64,000 bases of DNA from Pogona vitticeps (taxonomy: Eukaryota > Chordata > Lepidosauria > Squamata > Agamidae), in assembly GCF_051106095.1 (NCBI RefSeq), contig NC_135783.1, positions 180,806,947 to 180,870,946 on the forward strand. Direction: 5' to 3'. Positions 60,410 through 64,000 of the stretch are shown here, one piece after another. The first letter of the stretch is position 1. Every line of letters begins with the position of its first letter. A program made the position numbers and the translations under genes. The notes beneath the pieces were generated by a model. The model was not told where the DNA came from and did no database searches. It was given only the letters and a program-made list of their open reading frames with translations.

Positions 60410-60819
60410 GCCTCAAAATAAAGCGACCACTTTTTTTTTCTCTTTTGCCTCAGAACCAGCCTTCTATAGATTGCTGCTGTTCTTCAGCACTAACTTGCAA
60501 CTGTTGCCAGCCAGAGTCTACCCCCCTCTGCTAGGCCTCTCAGCAGACAGGCTAGATCACTGCTACTTCACTCAGCTTTGCCTCAGCCTTTTTCCCGCCA
60601 AAACAGGTTGCCTCAGAGTTCCCTAATCTAGTCCCACCAATCTGAGGTCACACGTTCTTCCACTAGCGTACCTCCCCGTGAGGTAAGCCTAGAAGATTAC
60701 CTACGCGCTCTCAGATTGTCCCTGACTAGACCCCCCTTGCTCTGGGCACACTTGCCAAGGCTTTGCTGGACCACTGGACAACTGGACCAGTCGTATCCCA
60801 CACGCTGGACACCAATCAA

Positions 60820-61332
60820 TGTGACAACCCCAGACCTACTGGGATATGCCACAGTTTCACTAAGCTGCCACCAACCATTCCCTGTAAGGAGTCACACAGA
60901 CCAGGAATGGATTTTTAACAAATAAAGGAATAAGGTTTATTTAAATAACACACAGGGAAAATAAACTGATCAAGTGAATAAGATACAGTAACGTGGCTTA
61001 GTCTCAATCATACATACACCAGTTTGGTTCACACAGAACACCTTTAAATAAAGCACAGACCCTGAACCTATCAGTTCTGGCTAACCATACAGACACCTGA
61101 ACCTATCAGGTTGGTACTGACTGACACACAGTAGTACCCTGTCTGACACACAGACTCCCACACCAGCTTCTTCTTCCCAGCTCTCCTCCAGCTTCTCCTA
61201 ACTTCTCCACACAAACTCCACATATATATACAGTACAGCCCCTCCTCCTGATGTCCCGCCTTCCACTCCCCATAGGATGGAACTTTCCCTCCAACCCATG
61301 ACAGACAGGTAACATCAGTGCTGTATGTAACA
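60820..61332 (-). repeat. LTR of Gmr1-like copy 2 (right; 5' LTR)
   Basis: 513 bp from TGTGACAACCCC to GTATGTAACA, uninterrupted. It differs from the LTRs of copy 1 at scattered positions (for example CCCTGTAAGGAGTC against CCCTATAAGAAGTC), so the two insertions come from different source elements of one family. Confidence 0.93.
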
Positions 61333-61785
61333 CCAATGAGTGCTGTTGGAAGGCGGAGCCGGAGAAACTAGAAAGGAGGGGTGTCAGAGTCTAGTTAGTT
61401 CAATATAGACAGAGTTTTGAGGGAAAGAGTTTGGAGTTTGCGGCAGAGAGAGTGTTTAAGGAGTGATTAGTCAGAGTGTGACTTATATTAATTAAGATAG
61501 GAGAGGTTAAAATAAAATACTGAAGCTTTTTGTAACTTTAAGAATGTGCTTAAGAACTATTCCTAAAACAACTTGTAATCAATAAACCTGTTTCTGTTTA
61601 AAAGTTCAGTACCGAGTGGACCTCAGTCTTTCATAGGAAATATAGGTTGATCAAGAGATCAACTGGTGGCAGCGTGTTAAAGGGCATGTTGGGAAACATA
61701 GCGTGAGCTGTGGGTTTGGTGAAACAAACAGGGGCCACGGGACAAACGTCACAACCACATACCCCACCCACTGAGGTATAGGAAG

Positions 61786-62479
61786 CTCCATGTACTGAGC
61801 AGCACCGCTAAATCAACATTTTCCACACTGATCAGCAGAGTTTAAGAGAACAATCATTCAATGCCTGGTTTGGAGCTATTAGAATCTTTTTCTCTGTCAC
61901 CCCACTTTTGCTTCTGCTGTGAAACATACAATGGCCTCTACTGCTGTCTGGCACACAGAGACCATGCTTTAAAGGAGGAGGGGTGGCTTTGTCATTTCAG
62001 GGTGAGGTCCTTCCCAGCAAACCATAATCTGCCCCTACCGCCTGACCATGCTCTTGTATTCATGGCCAGCTGTTCCTATTGTTGTAATTGATTTTCTCAG
62101 GTTGGATGGTTACCACAGGGGGTCATGATGTGAAGACAAATGGCAGGAGTTTTGACCAGCCCACTGCAGCTGAGGCAAACGAGAAAGGCAACAAGGCCAT
62201 CATCTGTCCTTCAAAAACAGGTAAATAACTTTCCTAGGGCTTTGCCTTATGTGTAGTTCAGCTGCCCACCAGGTCATTCTTCCACTATAATAATATGCAT
62301 ATTAGACTGTTTTCAAGATGCTTGGATGATGACAATGATGTTGATCCCACCTGGCAGCCTGTAGCCCAAGTGGGTGTGGTGAGGCACTCCATTGCTTGCT
62401 ACCACACGATGATGGTTATATGATTTCCCTCTTTCTCTGGCTTGAGTGGTAATGGCTGCATGCTTCTTTCATGGGACTT
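61786..62479. other. No gene recognised
   Basis: Unique-looking DNA between the nest and the AC array; short frames only. Confidence 0.4.
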
Positions 62480-62583
<104 letters not shown>

Positions 62584-62588
62584 CAGTA

Positions 62589-62725
62589 GTGGTCCCCAAC
62601 CTTTGGCCTCCAGGTGTTCTTAGACTACAACTCCCAGATGCCTTCACCACCATCTCTGCTGGCCAGGATTTCTGGGAATTGCAGTCCAAAAACATCTGAG
62701 TAACTCAAGGCTAAGAACCACTGCT
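62589..62725. mobile_element. Palindromic hAT MITE (CAGTGG type)
   Basis: About 137 bp starting GTGGTCCCCAACC and ending GAACCACTGCT, with inverted halves ('CTACAACTCCCAGATGCC' against 'TTTCTGGGAATTGCAG'). A perfect 8-bp duplication CTACAGTA lies at 62581-62588 and 62726-62733. Because the duplication itself contains CAGTA, the outermost bases are uncertain by 2-3 bp. Confidence 0.87.
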
Positions 62726-62733
62726 CTACAGTA

Positions 62734-64000
62734 CTTGGTAACTGAAAAGGTGAGCCACCCCTTCTGAGCCAAGCCCAGAACTTGAGTTTCCCCTTGAACT
62801 CTGAGCTCTCTTCAGTTTTGGAGAAATGGGGTGGGGGCAGAGGCTGTCAGAAGCAGGAAGAACGAGGTCCTCTGTGAATTGCTGCACAAGTGCCTCCTGT
62901 AATTCTAATTTTTCAAGGATGGGTACAATCTCTATTCCTTGCTGAGATCCTGTGAAATGTTCTAGTCTCCTTCCAATTTTATGGCCACTGGGTATTATCT
63001 ACAGCACAGCCCTGTGATTATAATTCTGCAGCTGTTGCCAAGAGGGGCTGCTTTCATCAGCGCTGCTCAGTTGCAAGAGTATCTTTTGGACAGATGGATG
63101 ACTTCTCCTCTAATTCGGAAGAATGACTTCTCAGCACCAAATAACGGGTGCTGTAGCAAATCTATTCTGACAGCCGACAAGCACGGAGAATGGGTTTTGC
63201 TCTGCCCTCTTTAATAGGATGTGGCGAAATGAAAAAGCCAGAGGGTAGAGAACTGTTTTCTCCTCTGAAGGGACCGCGCAACATTTGTTTGTGTAACTGG
63301 AGAGGTCCCTGGCAGACACAGAATGAACCTTTGCATCATAGACTGAGGCCAATAAAACTTGCTGTCTACCAGGTTCAGGTGTTTCACATACAGTGGTGTG
63401 GGTGTCTATGGTCTCTTGAAATTAGATCTCTCTGTTTCACCTTCCCCTGCTGTCATTGTCTTAAATATCCCAAGGTCTTTCTGACCTGAATATGAGCAAA
63501 TCTGCGGATATTGGTGAATTCTTCTAAAATAAATAAATAAATCACTCCCCATCTATGTCAGGTTCAATACACAGAACATGAAGAAGACCTGCTTCCTCAT
63601 CATGTAGGTGTTAAAAAGGAAGGGTGTGCCCAAAGAATGAGGTAGCAATCTAGTTCAGGAATAACATGGCTGAATACACTGGGACTGAAGGCCAGACTTC
63701 AAAGCCCTGAAATTGTATGGCCAATTGCCAGGTGTCTCCTGCATTCATTATATATTTTTTAAAAAATACAAAATAACTTCAAGTGTTTTTTCTTCACATC
63801 CAGAATATGAAGACATTTGTAAATTTTGGTAAACAAGCTGAAATGAAATATTTTACCCATTCTTGTGTGAGATCTTTGAAATGTAGTGAACCCTCAGTTA
63901 TCGATGAGGTTCAAAAGAGAATCTGAACAAATGGAATTTTAGGAAGGTTTTTCTCAGAAGTTGGCGGTGGTACTGTTCTGGAGTACAGCACCCTGAATCC
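62734..64000. other. Unique-looking DNA, no gene recognised
   Basis: The block about 62990-63480 is repeat-free and compositionally even and is a candidate conserved non-coding segment. A short AAAT run lies at about 63525-63542. No exon is supported to the window end. Confidence 0.35.

Larger units (their letters stand above)
54786..61332 (-). mobile_element. Gmr1-like LTR retroelement (copy 2), young fossil, broken
   Basis: Same family and orientation as 16978-22245. The LTRs are 513 bp each: left 54786-56554 (interrupted by a 1,256-bp insert) and right 60820-61332; they differ at about one position outside the insert, so the copy is young, slightly older than copy 1. Flanks CCAAA/CCAAT suggest a normal 5-bp target duplication with one mismatch. 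Parts: gag with SCAN-like capsid, zinc knuckle, protease-like region, integrase, RT/RNase H-type sequence. Not whole: about one major break in the coding part, the same as in copy 1, plus the insert in one LTR. It sits inside an older LTR, which sits inside a SINE. Confidence 0.92.
54733..61753 (+). repeat. Old solo LTR (474 bp) split by a Gmr1-like element
   Basis: Left piece 54733-54785 (TGTAGCGATCACCC...) and right piece 61333-61753 (...AAACGTCACA). Together they match the solo LTR at 26694-27166 in length and order, for example 'TTTGCATG', 'AGGCGGAG', an AATAAA signal near 61582, 'CTGTTTCTGTTT', 'AACTGGTGGCAGCG' and 'CAGGGGCCAC'. It is flanked by the 5-bp duplication ACCAC. Into it went the Gmr1-like copy 2, with flanks CCAAA and CCAAT. 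Confidence 0.82.
54560..61785 (-). mobile_element. tRNA-derived SINE split by a nested LTR insertion
   Basis: The SINE lies on the minus strand in two pieces, 54560-54732 and 61754-61785. The left piece has 'CAAGTCAATTCTGATGTAGG' (tail) and 'GGGGAATTGAACTC' (complement of the B box). The right piece continues the tRNA-like head with 'CCACTGAGGTATAG'. Joined across the insertion, they align with the intact SINE at 14632-14836. The split carries the 5-bp duplication ACCAC (54728-54732 and 61754-61758) made by the inserted LTR. Confidence 0.85.

Overview
The window looks like nuclear DNA of a squamate reptile. The reasons are a full-length BovB (RTE-clade) LINE, SINEs of the Sauria type whose 3' end resembles the BovB tail, a CR1 LINE remnant, several non-autonomous hAT families with 8-bp target duplications, long AC/TG and tetranucleotide microsatellites, and two Gmr1-like (SCAN-gag) LTR retroelements. 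I recognise no exon of a host protein-coding gene, no functional tRNA or rRNA gene, no CRISPR array and no bacterial or organellar gene. I read the window as intergenic or intronic.

Layout. 1-2430 is mostly non-repetitive DNA ending in a compound AC/AG microsatellite. 2444-5660 is a complete BovB on the minus strand between perfect 13-bp target duplications. 5.7-16.8 kb is ordinary DNA with a palindromic hAT MITE (6452-6584), two tRNA-derived SINEs (about 8225 and 14632) and an inverted repeat pair (13909-14140). 16978-22245 is a young Gmr1-like element with LTRs identical by eye. It is flanked by two identical 173-bp direct repeats, far longer than the 4-6 bp this superfamily normally makes. 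22.4-35.8 kb is mainly unique DNA with scattered LINE and SINE fragments and an old solo LTR (26694-27166). 36.5-43.4 kb is rich in hAT MITEs, SINEs and tail-linked microsatellites. 45152-46570 is a 5'-truncated CR1.

54560-61785 is a four-level nest. A tRNA-derived SINE was split by an LTR with a 5-bp duplication. That LTR was split by a second Gmr1-like element. One LTR of that element was then interrupted by a 1,256-bp insert of unknown family. The last 2 kb hold an AC array, a hAT MITE at its edge, and apparently unique DNA.

Functional links that can be read: BovB supplies the kind of reverse transcriptase that BovB-tailed SINEs borrow; the hAT MITEs depend on a transposase not present here; and the two Gmr1-like copies share one incomplete architecture, which suggests a lineage copied by machinery supplied from elsewhere. 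The 173-bp flanking duplication and the four-level nest are the best-supported unusual observations.
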